Shown: one piece after another, positions 19,983 through 28,693 of the stretch | How positions within the stretch are numbered: position 1 is the stretch's first letter | How the letters are laid out: every line of letters begins with the position of its first letter | Source: Rubrivivax sp. | Lineage (GTDB): Bacteria > Pseudomonadota > Gammaproteobacteria > Burkholderiales > Burkholderiaceae_C | Reading direction: 5' to 3' | Length of the DNA: 40,214 nucleotides | Assembly (NCBI GenBank): GCA_030693565.1 | Contig: JAUYAJ010000620.1 | Span: forward strand, 1 to 40,214 | Made by a program: the position numbers and the translations under genes | Notes under the pieces: model-generated | Database searches by the model: none | Told to the model about the DNA's origin: nothing | What the model saw: the letters and a program-made list of their open reading frames with translations, nothing else

Positions 19983-21497
19983 TTAGGTCAGTCGCAGAGT
20001 TGCTGCTTGGATTTTGGGGCTTCTGCGAGCGCGAAAACCGATCAGCAGCAAGCCGCCAACCGCCATCAGAGCCCAACTGGCCGGTTCTGGAACTGGTGTC
20101 ACCCAGCCTTCAGGTCGGTACACCCATACGTTGCCGCTTGGGCCATCTTCAAGCGCGATGAACGCATCCAAATCGGACGCGTACTTCCACTTGCCCATGG
20201 TGCCATTGGTGATATTGGCAGCGGGGCGGGCGGAGGCGACAAAGCTGCTGCCATCGGCAACCTGGGTCAGAGTCCACTCGCCGCTGACGCCGCCGGAAGC
20301 CGGCGCTTTCAGTGCCCAGACGGTGCCGCCGCCCGCCCAGATCAACCAAGCGCCACGACTCGGATCCCAGTCAATCCCGCCGGCGCGACCCGGAGTCGCG
20401 TAAGTCCCGCCGATGACCGTTGGATTGATGCGGTAGCTGGGATTGGTGGAGCTGGCGTTATCCAGGTCCCAGGCGACGAACATCTGCTCTCCGAGGCCAT
20501 CGCCACGGTTGCCCTGGCCCAGTCCAACATAGAGCTTCGATTGAGGATCGTAGCCGGCAGCGCCGACCGGATTCCAGGCCCAGATCGGGTTCACAAGCGT
20601 GTTCTCGGATGCGCCGACCTGCTGAAGCGTGTCCAAGGCAGGGTTGCTCACGTCATTGACGGTGTATCGGTAGAGGTTGGCCTCGGTCCTGCCGCGCAGC
20701 GCGGCAGTGAAGTACACGACATCCTTGCCGTTCTCGACCGTGACCGCTGTCGTCCCTTCGACGAACGACAAGTTATGCATCACCGGCGTGTCGCGGTTCT
20801 GCCACATATTGCCGCCGACCGAGTTGGCAGCGATGCCGTTGGGCTGGGTGTTATCTGCCCCTGAGCCACTTGAGCCACCGACCTTGGTTGGATCGGCCTT
20901 GGCCGGATCGAAAGCATAGGGGCCTGTGATGCGGGAAGTCGTGTCATTGACCTTCAACATGAAACCAGCGCCAGCGTTAAACGAGGCGCCCCCGAAGGTC
21001 AACATGCGGTCAATAACAGGGAGGTAATTGTTGTTGTCATAGGTATGCGCAGCCGTCGGTGCATTCAGGGCGCCATCCACCGGCGCCCAGTTCGCAGCGC
21101 CACCGCCGATCGTCGGGATGGGGACCATCTGACTGGGCAGGGAGGCCAAGCCCCACTGCTGGGTTGCCCCGGACCATTTGTACACTTCGTTGCCGGCATA
21201 GTTCGCATGACCGCCGCCCCAGATCAGCAGGTCGCCCCGTTTGCTGTCCCAGGCAAAGCTGCTCCACGCCGTGATCACCGACCCCGGCGTGTAGATGTAG
21301 CCACTGCCGAGGCCGCCGCGTTGGCTCTCTTGCGGCGCGGCGTCAAGAAAGGAATTCAGGTTCAGTTTGCTCCAGGTGTTGTCCTGCATTCCTGCAAGCG
21401 TGCTCAGGAGGTTGGTCGACCCGGCGCCGGCATGCGTCGATGAAGCTGCCGCAATCAACATCGCAAGCCCCATCGTCCGCCGAACAATGTGTTTCAT
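19983..21497 (-). CDS. PEP-CTERM sorted exported protein with Kelch/beta-propeller-like repeats
   Basis: Signal peptide MKHIVRRTMGLAMLIAAASSTHA; C-terminal VPEPASWALMAVGGLLLIGFRARRS (PEP motif, TM, Arg cluster); Gly/Trp-rich repeats SFAWDSKRGDLLIWGGGHANYAGNEVYKW. Confidence 0.88.
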   Translation of the reverse strand: MKHIVRRTMGLAMLIAAASSTHAGAGSTNLLSTLAGMQDNTWSKLNLNSFLDAAPQESQRGGLGSGYIYTPGSVITAWSSFAWDSKRGDLLIWGGGHANYAGNEVYKWSGATQQWGLASLPSQMVPIPTIGGGAANWAPVDGALNAPTAAHTYDNNNYLPVIDRMLTFGGASFNAGAGFMLKVNDTTSRITGPYAFDPAKADPTKVGGSSGSGADNTQPNGIAANSVGGNMWQNRDTPVMHNLSFVEGTTAVTVENGKDVVYFTAALRGRTEANLYRYTVNDVSNPALDTLQQVGASENTLVNPIWAWNPVGAAGYDPQSKLYVGLGQGNRGDGLGEQMFVAWDLDNASSTNPSYRINPTVIGGTYATPGRAGGIDWDPSRGAWLIWAGGGTVWALKAPASGGVSGEWTLTQVADGSSFVASARPAANITNGTMGKWKYASDLDAFIALEDGPSGNVWVYRPEGWVTPVPEPASWALMAVGGLLLIGFRARRSPKIQAATLRLT

Positions 21498-21641
21498 GTT
21501 GTGATCCCTCATTTGTAGTGCTGGTTGATCGCACCCTACCGATCGCATGGCTGTGAATGATCGCTGAGGGCATGATTCTGCGCACGGGAAGTCTCGCACG
21601 CACAATCAGAGTTCGGTATCCCGTGAACAGGGGCCGACGCG

Positions 21642-23309
21642 TCAATGCAATTCGTAGTTGGGCGCATGTGCCCGCAGCCACTGTTCCAGCATCATCAGAA
21701 TCCACACCATCTCGCCGTAATACCCTGGATGGGCCGGCAGGTGTTCGTCGACCAGCCGGGTGATGAAGGAGCGCTGGACGATGCCGCGGTCGGCCAGCGT
21801 GTGCAGCGAGTCGGTCGCCAGCGCCTTCAGCGCTGCGTCCCGGGTCGCCCAGACGCCGAAGGGCAGGCCAAAGCCCTGCTTCTTCTTGGTCAGGATGGCG
21901 TCGGGCAGAAAGCCGCGCAGTGCCTCCTTGAAGAACCAGCGCAGTTGCTGGCCCTTGAGCTTGTAGCCGGTGGGCAGACGCATCGAGAAGTCGACCACCG
22001 CCTGCTCCAGCATCGGAAAACCGACCGCGATGCCGGCCAGCGCCGTGGTGCCACGCACCTTGGGCAGATCGGTTTCGGCCAGCGTGTAGCGCCAGTCGAA
22101 GGCGAGGTGGCGGTTGACGCTGCTGGCTGCCGTCGCGCTGTCCCACACCGCTTGCTGCTGCTGGCCCGGACCGCTGCGGTCGACCTGGGACAGAAAGCCC
22201 GGCGTCAGCACGGTCTGGACGCCGAGTCGCTCGAGCAGGTTGTAGACGTCCATCCGGCCCGGCATCGGGCGCCGCGCCTGGTCGACATAGCTGGCGGCCT
22301 TGCGCAGCAGCGCCGTCGGGCGTTCGCCCGGTGCGCCCAGCCAGGGCTCGAGCACCGCGCTGCGCAAGGCGGCAGGCAGGTGAGCGTACAGATCGAAGAC
22401 GCGCTGCTTGGCGTAGCGCAGGTTGCCGCCAAAGAGTTCATCGCCACCATCGCCGGCCAGGATGCGGGTGACGCCGTCGTCGCGGGCCATCATCGCGCAG
22501 TAGTAGGCGGGCAACGCCGACGAGTTGCCAAAGGGCTGGTCGTAGCTGGCCGCCACCGCGGGGATGCTGGCGACCAGGTCGGCCGGCGTCACGTAATACT
22601 CGTGGTGCTCGGTGCCGAAGTGGCGGGCGGCCAGGCGCGCGAATTCCATCTCGTCGTAACCCTCGGCCTCAAAGCCGATCGAGTAGGTCGCGGCCGGCCG
22701 CCCGGCGGCCAGGCCGATCATGCCGGCAATGGTCGAGCTGTCGGTGCCGCCACTGAGAAAACAGCCCGGTTTGCCGCCGTCGAGCTGCGCCGCCACGGCG
22801 GCTTGCAGATGGCCGCGGAACTCGTCGCGCAAGCTGTCGAAATGCGGCCTAAGGGCTTCGTCGAACTGGGTTTGCCAGTAGGGCTTGGCGACCGGTTTGC
22901 CGGCTTGCACGCTGAGGCAGTGGCCGGGCGGCAGGCGCTGAACGTCCTTGAAGATCGTCCGCGGCGATGGGATGGCGTGGAAGAACAGGTAGTCGTAGAT
23001 GGCTTGTGGATCAAGCTTGGGGTCCGGCCCGGCCAGTTCGTCGGCGCGTTCGGCAAAGCGCACCTGGCCGTTTTCGAGCCGCCAGCACATCGTCTGCATG
23101 GCGAAGCGGTCCACCGCCAGCATCGGGTTGCCGGCGCCGTCGAGCAGACCAACGGCGAAGTCACCTTGGGTGTTGCGCGCGGCTTGTTCGATGCCGGCGC
23201 TGGCCGCTTGCTGCCAGGCGGCTGCCACCGACGTGGCCGCCAGCTCGGCCAGCGCAGGCTCGGCGAAGCGGGGCGAACCGCGCGTCAGTACGGGACTCTG
23301 GGCACTCAT
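21642..23309 (-). CDS. Asparagine synthase-like protein lacking the Cys2 glutaminase nucleophile
   Basis: FLSGGTDSSTIAGMIGL PP-loop, ILAGDGGDELFGGNLRYAKQRVFD; no MCG N-terminus in any plausible start. Confidence 0.85.
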   Translation of the reverse strand: MSAQSPVLTRGSPRFAEPALAELAATSVAAAWQQAASAGIEQAARNTQGDFAVGLLDGAGNPMLAVDRFAMQTMCWRLENGQVRFAERADELAGPDPKLDPQAIYDYLFFHAIPSPRTIFKDVQRLPPGHCLSVQAGKPVAKPYWQTQFDEALRPHFDSLRDEFRGHLQAAVAAQLDGGKPGCFLSGGTDSSTIAGMIGLAAGRPAATYSIGFEAEGYDEMEFARLAARHFGTEHHEYYVTPADLVASIPAVAASYDQPFGNSSALPAYYCAMMARDDGVTRILAGDGGDELFGGNLRYAKQRVFDLYAHLPAALRSAVLEPWLGAPGERPTALLRKAASYVDQARRPMPGRMDVYNLLERLGVQTVLTPGFLSQVDRSGPGQQQQAVWDSATAASSVNRHLAFDWRYTLAETDLPKVRGTTALAGIAVGFPMLEQAVVDFSMRLPTGYKLKGQQLRWFFKEALRGFLPDAILTKKKQGFGLPFGVWATRDAALKALATDSLHTLADRGIVQRSFITRLVDEHLPAHPGYYGEMVWILMMLEQWLRAHAPNYELH

Positions 23310-23337
23310 GGGGCAGGCTGCGTCTTTCATCGAAGGG

Positions 23338-24510
23338 TCAGCGCCGCGCGGCGTCGAGCGGCGCAAAGGCGCCTGGGCTGGCCGGGCCGTCGCGGCGCGG
23401 GCGTGTTGTCCGCGGATGGAGGTATTCGCGCTCGGGCTGTAGCGCCAGTCCGCGCGCGTCCAGGTCGGCAGCGCTGCGGCCGATCAGCGGCGACGTTGCG
23501 CGCAGCCGGTAGGGGCCACCGGCGCCGCTGACCAGGTCGGCCGCGGTCGCCTGATGGTTCTCGCGGTACTCGCCGGGCCCGGCGGCCAGCATCAGGTCGG
23601 CGGCGCCGCCGACGCCCAGGTTGTTCATCGCCAGCACGCGCCCGGCACCGGGGCTGACACGCACGGCGACGCCGCCCGCGGGCCGCTCGTCGACGAAGGT
23701 GTTGTTGACCAGGTAGAGCTCATTGACCGGCCAGCCATAGCCTTCGACGCCATAGGACAGCATGTGCGGATTGCTCGTGGTCGCAGCCTGGCGGATCAGG
23801 TTGCCGACCACGATGGCGACGCCGCCCGAAGGGAATTCGAGCTCGTAGCTGGAACGGCCGTCGGCGCCATCGGCCAGCAGGTTGTAGCGCACGACATTGC
23901 GTGCCGCGCGGCTCTTGATCAGGTGACCCTGGTTGGCGTTGTGGAACCAGCTGCCCTGCACGCGCAGGCTGGCGATCGAGCCGACATAGAGGTTGTGGCT
24001 CATGCCGTCACCATGGCCGTTGTGGCCGAACTCGCTGTTCTCGATGTCGAGCACGGCCTGGCCGTCGTTGCCGGTGAGGATGCCGTTCTCGTTGCCACCG
24101 AAGGCACAGTCGCGCACGGTGAGCGTGCCCGACTCGAAGCGGATGCCGGCGCCGTTGCGGCTGGCGACGCGGGCGCCGACGAAGTCGAAGCCTTCGACCT
24201 GCAGCCGCGAGCGGCGCACGACCCAGATCGCCTTGGCTTCGGCGGCCGCGCCATCGGCCTGCAGGCGCACGCGCCCGCCGACGGCTTTGAGGCTGACGTC
24301 GGCGTCGCTCCACACCGCGACGTCGCCGGCGTAGACACCGGCGTCGACTTCGATCAGCGTCGCGCCTTGCGCGCGCCGCGCCGCTTCGGCGATGGTCTTG
24401 ATCTCGCGCTCGGGGCCGACCTGCAGGCGCGCTGGCGCGGCGCTGGTCGCCGAGGCGCTGAGCAGCAAGCTGCCGGCGAGGGCGAGCAGCAGTCGGCGCC
24501 AGGCGGTCAT
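23338..24510 (-). CDS. Secreted right-handed parallel beta-helix (pectate-lyase-like) protein
   Basis: Signal peptide, then beta-helix repeats: GIRFESGTLTVRDCAFGGNENGILTGN...NSEFGHNGHGDGMSHNLYVGSIASLRVQGSWFHNANQGHLIKSRA. Confidence 0.82.
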   Translation of the reverse strand: MTAWRRLLLALAGSLLLSASATSAAPARLQVGPEREIKTIAEAARRAQGATLIEVDAGVYAGDVAVWSDADVSLKAVGGRVRLQADGAAAEAKAIWVVRRSRLQVEGFDFVGARVASRNGAGIRFESGTLTVRDCAFGGNENGILTGNDGQAVLDIENSEFGHNGHGDGMSHNLYVGSIASLRVQGSWFHNANQGHLIKSRAARNVVRYNLLADGADGRSSYELEFPSGGVAIVVGNLIRQAATTSNPHMLSYGVEGYGWPVNELYLVNNTFVDERPAGGVAVRVSPGAGRVLAMNNLGVGGAADLMLAAGPGEYRENHQATAADLVSGAGGPYRLRATSPLIGRSAADLDARGLALQPEREYLHPRTTRPRRDGPASPGAFAPLDAARR

Positions 24511-25760
24511 GAGGATGCCACCCGTGGGGCGATGCTGGCGTCGAGCAAGGCGGCAAGCTGCGCGCTGCGCGCCGACCTTGAGGCGGCGGCAACGCCTTGC
24601 GCGGGGGCCGTCAGCCCGCTGTCGTCGCCGGCGGCGACGCGGCCCAGCAAGGCGGCTATGGCGCCGGCGTCGTCCAGGCCGGCGTGGCGCGTCACCCCGG
24701 CGTCGCGCAGGACGGCGCAGGTGTCACCCAGGGGGTCCGACAAGCAGACGATCGGTCTGCCGGCGCGCAGGTATTCGTAGAGCTTGGCCGGCACTTGTTC
24801 GTTGCAGTTGCTGGCCTGCAGCACGAGCAAGGCGTCGGCACGCAGCATCTCGGCCAAGGCCTCGCCGTAGCCGACCGGGGGCAGCACCTCGATCAGCTCG
24901 GTCACGCCGGCGCTGGCGGCCAGCGTCTGCAGCAGCTCGCCATGCACGGGCGCGCGAAAGCGCAGGCACAAGCGGCTTGCCAGCGCCGGGTCGGCGGCCT
25001 TGAGCTGGGCGAGCCCGGCAATCAGGTGCGTCGGGTCGCGTTCGGCGGGGTAGATCGTGCCGCTGTGCAGCAGTGTCAGGCGGCCCGGGTTCAGCGGCGT
25101 CGGCGTGCCCAGCGCGGCCTGCGCGCTGGCGAAGCTGTCTTCGTCGAAGCCGTTCTCGAGCACGCTGATGCGCTCGGCGGCGTCGGGGTAGCGCTGGCGG
25201 TAGAGGGCGGCGGCGCTCGGGGTGGTGAAGCACAGCTGGCGCGCCTGGCGCGCGGCGCGGGCTTCGATGGCGTCGAAGGCCGCCCAGGTCTTGGGGTCGG
25301 CGGGGTAGCCCTGCTGTGCCATCGGGTCGCGGAAGTCGGCGATCCAGGGCAGTCCGGTGCGCCGCTGCAATTCGGCGCCGATCACGTGGGCGCTGGCGAT
25401 CGGGTAGGTCGACCAGATTGCGTCGGGGCGGAACTCGCGCACCATCTGCAGGCCTTGGCGCACGCCGTCGAATCGCCAGCTCATCCAGCGGTCCGGGCGC
25501 GCCAGCATGCCGGGGTAGCGGCCGCCAATCGCCAGATCGCGCGCGGTGTCGAGCGCGAAGGCGCGGCGCACGACGACCGACGCCGGCACCTCGGCGTCGA
25601 GGTCGGTGCTGGTGCGCTCGTAGACGCGCGGATGGGCGCTCAGCACCAGCGGCTGCCAGCCCGACGCCGGCAGGTGCTGCATGAAGCGCAGCGTGCGCTG
25701 GATCCCGCTGCTGCCGGCCAGCGGCGGGAAATGGAAGGCGATCATCAGGACGCGCTTCAT
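24507..25760 (-). CDS. Glycosyltransferase family 4-like
   Basis: MKRVLMIAFHFPPLAGSSGIQRTLRFMQHLPASGWQPLVLSA, VLENGFDEDSF, VPAKLYEYLRAGRPIVCLSDPLGDT. Confidence 0.85.
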   Translation of the reverse strand: MKRVLMIAFHFPPLAGSSGIQRTLRFMQHLPASGWQPLVLSAHPRVYERTSTDLDAEVPASVVVRRAFALDTARDLAIGGRYPGMLARPDRWMSWRFDGVRQGLQMVREFRPDAIWSTYPIASAHVIGAELQRRTGLPWIADFRDPMAQQGYPADPKTWAAFDAIEARAARQARQLCFTTPSAAALYRQRYPDAAERISVLENGFDEDSFASAQAALGTPTPLNPGRLTLLHSGTIYPAERDPTHLIAGLAQLKAADPALASRLCLRFRAPVHGELLQTLAASAGVTELIEVLPPVGYGEALAEMLRADALLVLQASNCNEQVPAKLYEYLRAGRPIVCLSDPLGDTCAVLRDAGVTRHAGLDDAGAIAALLGRVAAGDDSGLTAPAQGVAAASRSARSAQLAALLDASIAPRVASS

Positions 25761-25803
25761 GCGCGGCCTGGCATGCTCTGGCGGGCGCGGTGCAGCGTCA
25801 TGC

Positions 25804-26508
25804 TCACGGCTTTGGTGGTGCGGTGTTTGCCGCAACCCCGGGCGAAGGCGCGGCCGGCAGCTCGACCCATTTGCCCTGTGCCTTCAGACGCTCGCGCAAC
25901 TCGGTGCGCGGCATGCCCAGGCGGGCCGCGGCGTGGGCTTGCTTCAAGGCCTTGTCGAATTCCTGCAGGTCGAAGTAGGCGAGGCCGGCGTTGTAATGCG
26001 TGAACGCGTTGTCGGCCTTGGCGGCCACGTGGTCGAGCTGAGCCAGGGCATCGGCCTTGCGCCCGGTGCGGCCCAGGTGGCCGGCGTAGATCATGCGGAC
26101 GACGAGGTCGTCCTGGGCGAAGCGCATCGCGCGGTCGAAGTAACAGTCGACGGTGTAGCTGGCGTCGGGGGGTGTGGGGTTCTTCAGCCGCTCGCTCCAG
26201 CGAGCCATCGTGATCAAGGCCCGGTGGTGGTTGGGCGAGGCACGCAGCGTGTAGTCCATGTCACCCCCGAAGTGCCGCGCTATTGGCTTGATCAAGCCTT
26301 CGACCAGCGGTGTGAAGTGATGCTGATCGACGCGCTGGATCTCGATGCTGTCCTTGTAGACGCGGTAGTCGTAAGGACCGTAGGCATTGACCAGCGATCC
26401 ACATTCGACGGTCGAGATCTGGGCCGCGGCAAGGGTGGGCAAGCCGAGCCAGGCGCCGCACAGCAGGCCGGCCGCAAACCGGCGCAAGAGGTTGGCTGAC
26501 ACGCTCAT
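25804..26508 (-). CDS. Exported TPR-like protein of unknown function
   Basis: Signal peptide MSVSANLLRRFAAGLLCGAWLGLPTLAAAQ, TPR-like helices (NAFTHYNAGLAYFDLQEFDKALKQAHAAARLG), conserved-looking DYTLRASPNHHRAL. Confidence 0.7.
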   Translation of the reverse strand: MSVSANLLRRFAAGLLCGAWLGLPTLAAAQISTVECGSLVNAYGPYDYRVYKDSIEIQRVDQHHFTPLVEGLIKPIARHFGGDMDYTLRASPNHHRALITMARWSERLKNPTPPDASYTVDCYFDRAMRFAQDDLVVRMIYAGHLGRTGRKADALAQLDHVAAKADNAFTHYNAGLAYFDLQEFDKALKQAHAAARLGMPRTELRERLKAQGKWVELPAAPSPGVAANTAPPKP

Positions 26509-27404
26509 GGTCTTTGCTCCGGGGCCGGACTGGCGGCTTGTGCTGCAGGTGCGAATCGCTGTTGCAGCCATCGCAGGACATCAGCCTCCAGCGTCAGCCG
26601 GTGTGTCGACTGCGACAGCGTGTGGTCGGCGCCTGGCAGCTCGATCCGCGTCAGCCCCGGTCGCTGCAGCGCAGCGCGCCAGGCGGCACTGCTCGCAGCC
26701 ACGTCGGCGAACTCGCGTGCCGTGTAATCGTCGCCACTCAATGCCAGCAGAATCGCTCCAGGGTACATCGTCCAGGCCTTTGCCATCGCGCCGCGGAAGT
26801 CACCCGCGGCGGAGGGTGCGGCCGGCGCGGACTGTTCTGCGCGCATGCGACTCAGGTTTTGCGTCAATTCGCGCCAGGCTTTGAGCGCGATACCGCCGCT
26901 GAGCAGCTTGCGCCAGAAGTCCGGCTGCCGCAGCCGGTCCAGATAATAGTGCTTGACATGGGTGCGGGCCAGACTGGCTTCGGAGCGCAGCCAGGGGTTC
27001 AGCAGGCACAGGCCGGCGACCCGGGCTTGGGGGCGCGCGCCCACATGCAGCAAGGCCGCCGAAGCGCCATCGCACAAGCCCCAGAGCACGACCTGGCGCA
27101 GGCCTGGCAGCGCAGCCATGCAGGCGCCGATGGCGGCTTCGATGTCGTCGTCGACGCGCTCGAAGTCGCGCGCGCCGCCGCCGCTGTCGCCCATGCCGCG
27201 GTAGTCGAAGCGCAGCACCGGCCAGCCTTCGGCGGCCAGCCGCCGTGCCAGCAGCGTGAACTGGCGGTGGCTGCCGGCGCGGTACTGCGGGCCGCCGACG
27301 ACGACGATGACAGCGGTGTCGCGTGCGGCCTGGGGCGCGGTCAGGATGCCCACGAGCGACTCGCCCTGGCATTCGAAGCACAGCACTCGCTCGGTGACGG
27401 TCAT
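26505..27404 (-). CDS. Exosortase A system-associated hydrolase 1 (TIGR03100-like alpha/beta hydrolase)
   Basis: VVVGGPQYRAGSHRQFTLLARRLA, LRFDYRGMGDSGG, nucleophile elbow LWGLCDGASAAL, PGADHTLS. Confidence 0.87.
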   Translation of the reverse strand: MTVTERVLCFECQGESLVGILTAPQAARDTAVIVVVGGPQYRAGSHRQFTLLARRLAAEGWPVLRFDYRGMGDSGGGARDFERVDDDIEAAIGACMAALPGLRQVVLWGLCDGASAALLHVGARPQARVAGLCLLNPWLRSEASLARTHVKHYYLDRLRQPDFWRKLLSGGIALKAWRELTQNLSRMRAEQSAPAAPSAAGDFRGAMAKAWTMYPGAILLALSGDDYTAREFADVAASSAAWRAALQRPGLTRIELPGADHTLSQSTHRLTLEADVLRWLQQRFAPAAQAASPAPEQRP

Positions 27405-28228
27405 GTCGGAAAGGCGTTGCACACGGCGTCTACAGAGGCTTGCAGCAGCGCTGGCGCTTCTTCGATCTCGGTGGTCTGCCAAAAGGCCGGGCCTGCCACG
27501 GCCAGGCTGCTGACCTGGAAGCCAGCTGGCTGCCAAAGGGCGGGCGCTGCCTCGGCCGCTGGTGACAGGGCCGGCGGCTGGCGGTTCGTGACCTCGATCC
27601 AGAGCAGCTTGGCCGCGGTGCCGCCAGGCGGTGGCTGCAGCGTGGCCGCTTCCAGGCCACTGGCCAGCGCGGGATGGAGTGTGTAGCCAGCGATTTCGGG
27701 GGCGTCGCCGCTGCGCAGTGCCTGGCGCAAGGCCTCGGTGACGCCTTTTGCAGATCCTGCCTCGAGTTGGCCAGCCATCTTCAGACGCAAGAACTGTTGC
27801 AGCAAGACCTTGCCGCTGGCCGGCGGCTGCCAGAACAGGAAGTGGCTAGGCGACTCAAGGCGCCGTGCTGCCTCGGTGGCCAGCAGGCAACCGGCGCGCA
27901 GACCCCAGAGCAGCAGCGGCGCGGCGTGGTGCTGGCGCAGCCAGGCCGCGGCTGCGATCAAGTCGTCGATCCAGCCGGCCCAGGTGGCGTCACCGAAGTC
28001 GCCGCTGCTGTCGCCGCAGCCGTGCAGATCGATTTGCAGCACGGCGCAGCCGGCGTCAGCCAGCTGGCGCGACTGCAGGGCAGCCATGCGCCGCGACTTG
28101 TTCATCTCCTCGGCAAACGGGTGCACGTAGAGCACGGCGGCGCGCACGGCGCCGCGCGGCGGATGGTGGATGCACAAACGCTGGCCACCGCCGACAGCCA
28201 GAAAGAAGGCCTCGAAGGGCGGTGTCAC
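27401..28228 (-). CDS. Exosortase A system-associated hydrolase 2 (TIGR03101-like alpha/beta hydrolase)
   Basis: LYVHPFAEEMNKSRRMAALQSRQLADAGCAVLQIDLHGCGDSSGDF, LLLWGLRAGCLL; ATGA overlap with hydrolase 1. Confidence 0.87.
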   Translation of the reverse strand: MTPPFEAFFLAVGGGQRLCIHHPPRGAVRAAVLYVHPFAEEMNKSRRMAALQSRQLADAGCAVLQIDLHGCGDSSGDFGDATWAGWIDDLIAAAAWLRQHHAAPLLLWGLRAGCLLATEAARRLESPSHFLFWQPPASGKVLLQQFLRLKMAGQLEAGSAKGVTEALRQALRSGDAPEIAGYTLHPALASGLEAATLQPPPGGTAAKLLWIEVTNRQPPALSPAAEAAPALWQPAGFQVSSLAVAGPAFWQTTEIEEAPALLQASVDAVCNAFPT

Positions 28229-28232
28229 CGCG

Positions 28233-28484
28233 TCACGCGGCAGCCTTGCTGGCGACGAAGTCCACCAGCGAACCCACGGTCTCGAAGGTGCCGCCGTCGA
28301 TGTCGTCGTCGTCGACGGCGATGCCGAAGCGGTCTTCCAGCGCGGTGATCAGCGACACCACGGCCATCGAGTCGAGCTCCGGGATCGCCCCCAGCAAGTG
28401 GCTGTCGCGGGTCAGTGCGGCGCTGCGCCCTTTGAGGCTGAGCACCTCGTCGAGGACGGCTAGCACTTCGCGATCGATGTTCAT
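28233..28484 (-). CDS. Acyl carrier protein (ACP1), XrtA-associated
   Basis: MNIDREVLAVLDEVLSLKG...LLGAIPELDSMAVVSLITALEDRFGI; 4'-phosphopantetheine motif LDSM. Confidence 0.88.
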   Translation of the reverse strand: MNIDREVLAVLDEVLSLKGRSAALTRDSHLLGAIPELDSMAVVSLITALEDRFGIAVDDDDIDGGTFETVGSLVDFVASKAAA

Positions 28485-28693
28485 CGGCACTCCGGCGGTG
28501 GTTGATGGCAAGGCAGCAGAACATTCTAGAAGTGAAGTCCGCCACCGCCTGCTGCGCATCCGTGCGGGAATTGGCGCTGCCCTGGCTTCGATGGCGTGCG
28601 TGCACGGCAAGGGGGGTCGACTTCAGGGCGCCGTATGACATACTTTTTTCGCTCCCGCCGCTTTGGCCCCACAGCGCACTGCCGCTTCAATCG
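28485..28693. promoter_or_regulatory. Divergent intergenic region between the ACP1/hydrolase operon (-) and the ligase/mutase operon (+)
   Basis: 209 bp between divergent start codons with no convincing ORF; promoters for both operons expected, exact boxes not identified. Confidence 0.5.

Noticed and set aside
21645-23531. 628-aa plus-strand ORF opposite the second asparagine synthase
   Set aside because: Shadow ORF; the minus strand carries the SGGTDSS and AGDGGDELFGG motifs
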